Source: Microcystis sp. T1-4
Lineage (GTDB): Bacteria > Cyanobacteriota > Cyanobacteriia > Cyanobacteriales > Microcystaceae
Length of the DNA stretch: 16,263 bases
Assembly: GCF_000297435.1 (NCBI RefSeq)
Contig: NZ_CAIP01000171.1
Coordinates: 1-16,263, forward strand
Direction of reading: 5' to 3'
Numbering within the stretch: position 1 is the first letter of the stretch; every line of letters starts with the position of its first letter. The position numbers were made by a program, and so were the translations under genes. This document shows positions 15,818-16,263 of the stretch, piece after piece. Below the pieces are notes generated by a model, which saw only the letters and a program-made list of their open reading frames with translations, was not told the origin of the DNA and did no database searches.

Positions 15818-15850
15818 AGTCAGTCAGGAGTCAGTCAGGAGTCAGTCAGG
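15818..15850. repeat. AGTCAGTCAGG tandem repeat, three units
   Basis: Three perfect 11-bp units, AGTCAGTCAGG, lie between the ATCAGTT and GGCAATA arrays. The 11-bp period could come from a heptad (AGTCAGG) plus a duplicated AGTC. Confidence 0.9.
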
Positions 15851-15851
15851 A

Positions 15852-15942
15852 GGCAATAGGCAATAGGCAATAGGCAATAGGCAATAGGCAATAGGCAATA
15901 GGCAATAGGCAATAGGCAATAGGCAATAGGCAATAGGCAATA
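15852..15942. repeat. GGCAATA heptad array, 13 perfect units
   Basis: Thirteen uninterrupted perfect copies of GGCAATA (91 bp) are followed by a partial unit, GGCA. The lack of variation suggests recent expansion or slippage; copy number may differ between strains and could be misassembled. Confidence 0.95.
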
Positions 15943-15960
15943 GGCAGCTTTATTCTCCCC

Positions 15961-16016
15961 ACACCCCACACCCCACACCCTACACCCTACACCCCACACC
16001 CTACACCCCACACCCC
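15961..16016. repeat. ACACCC(C/T) heptad array, eight units
   Basis: Eight consecutive heptads alternate between ACACCCC and ACACCCT. On the minus strand they read GGGGTGT/AGGGTGT, a G-rich strand with regularly spaced G-runs. Confidence 0.92.
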
Positions 16017-16070
16017 ACTTTCTCATCAGCTTTAGTAATGATTGTCATCGGTTTTTTCAATCGAATAAAT

Positions 16071-16099
16071 AAAAACGCCCCCAAAAAGGAAGCGTTTTT
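16071..16099 (-). terminator. intrinsic terminator downstream of the psbA remnant
   Basis: The stem AAAAACGC (16071-16078) pairs with GCGTTTTT (16092-16099). Read as minus-strand RNA the stem extends by four pairs (UUCC with GGGG, two G-U) round a UUUUU loop, whereas plus-strand RNA would have C-A clashes there. A U-rich tail follows on the minus strand. It lies 80 bp past the psbA stop, where a psbA terminator is expected; it could also work weakly in the other direction. Confidence 0.7.
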
Positions 16100-16124
16100 T
16101 AACTTATCATGAGGACTTAGCAAA

Positions 16125-16214
16125 ATGTGTGCAGAGTTAGAATGCGGATGTTGGATGGGGATCCAGCATCTGTTTATTTTTAACCACCGATCGCCGGTGT
16201 CGTCAAGGCCATAG
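16125..16214 (+). CDS. possible 29-residue cysteine-rich ORF (doubtful)
   Basis: ATG 16125 has a good Shine-Dalgarno match, GAGGA (16111-16115), with nine bases spacing. The peptide begins MCAELECGCWMGIQHL and stops at TAG 16212-16214. The frame runs through a hairpin (16147-16170) and then antisense to the psbA remnant, so the second half cannot be a conserved protein. A leader peptide or chance ORF is equally possible. Confidence 0.2.
   Translation: MCAELECGCWMGIQHLFIFNHRSPVSSRP
16147..16180 (+). terminator. candidate plus-strand hairpin with T-rich tail
   Basis: GATGTTGGAT (16147-16156) pairs with ATCCAGCATC (16161-16170) round a GGGG loop, with one U-G pair in plus-strand RNA, and is followed by TGTTTATTTTT. 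This is a reasonable intrinsic terminator for a short plus-strand transcript starting between 16100 and 16146, antisense to the psbA 3' untranslated region. Confidence 0.45.
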
Positions 16215-16263
16215 GGATGGCATTACCGGAAGCTAAATCGAGGGGGAAGTTTTGACATCCTCA
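16180..16263 (-). pseudogene. psbA: 3' remnant of psbA (photosystem II D1 protein C-terminus)
   Basis: The minus strand reads NFPLDLA, then SGNAIPMALTTPAIGG, then TAA (16180-16182). NFPLDLA is the universal D1 end, with D342 and A344 as manganese ligands. The following 16 residues are the length of the cyanobacterial C-terminal extension that CtpA removes after A344. Upstream of N338 the match breaks. Where D1 has R-N-A-H337, this frame has stop-G-C-Q (TGA at 16261-16263), so the manganese ligand H337 is lost and the frame is closed. This indicates a truncated psbA copy or a recombination junction; the window ends before more can be seen. A sequencing error cannot be excluded, but four consecutive changed codons argue against a single error. 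Confidence 0.7.

Noticed and set aside
15784..16018. CRISPR array
   Set aside because: The repeats are 7-11 bp, directly adjacent and without unique spacers; no cas genes are present.
15835..16026. Minus-strand ORF with repeated CLLPIAY units
   Set aside because: It is a translation of the GGCAATA and ACACCCY arrays. The periodic peptide arises because a 7-bp repeat read in triplets gives a 7-residue period; there is no start signal or conserved domain.
1..16263. tRNA or rRNA genes
   Set aside because: No cloverleaf with GGTTCRANYCC-type T-arm or rRNA signature was noticed on either strand; a covariance-model scan was not possible here.

Overview
The window looks like chromosomal DNA of a cyanobacterium, most likely a Microcystis-type member of the Chroococcales (genus inferred, not proven). 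Three things point there: seven perfect copies of the HIP1 octamer GCGATCGC, long arrays of heptanucleotide tandem repeats (ATCAGTT, GGCAATA, ACACCCY, GTCTCCT), and a D1 (psbA) C-terminus at the right edge with the 16-residue extension typical of cyanobacteria. Base composition is moderately AT-rich.

Layout: the left edge holds the last codons of an unidentified gene, then dndE (120-518). A compact three-gene operon follows (625-3838). Its first gene encodes a haem-oxygenase-like diiron oxidase (HDO) fused to a C-terminal cupin, the second a class I SAM methyltransferase, and the third a TauD-like Fe(II)/2-oxoglutarate dioxygenase. Convergent to it is a two-domain SagB/ThcOx-type nitroreductase (3933-5447, minus), divergent from a flotillin (to 6856). 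A plus-strand run comes next: a stand-alone type II phosphomannose-isomerase cupin, cobU, a methyltransferase, leuD, a 58-residue ORF and dndD (9759-11831). On the minus strand lie a FUSC-type membrane protein (11861-14098) and a membrane-anchored Ig/beta-propeller protein (14340-15785). The start codon of the latter touches about 235 bp of stacked tandem repeats. The right edge (16071-16263) has a minus-strand terminator and a D1 C-terminal remnant with an in-frame stop.

How the genes fit together: dndE and dndD both belong to the DNA phosphorothioate (PT) system but lie about 9.2 kb apart, separated by metabolic genes (leuD, cobU). The PT locus is therefore split, and dndA, dndB, dndC and dndFGH are not seen here. 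The most interesting unit is 625-3838. Its HDO-plus-cupin architecture is the one known from the N-nitrosourea synthase SznF, and like the szn pathway it sits beside a methyltransferase, here with an added 2OG oxygenase. I infer a small-molecule pathway with at least three metal-dependent oxidations and one methylation. Substrate and product cannot be read from the sequence. The remaining genes are ordinary cyanobacterial metabolism and membrane functions.
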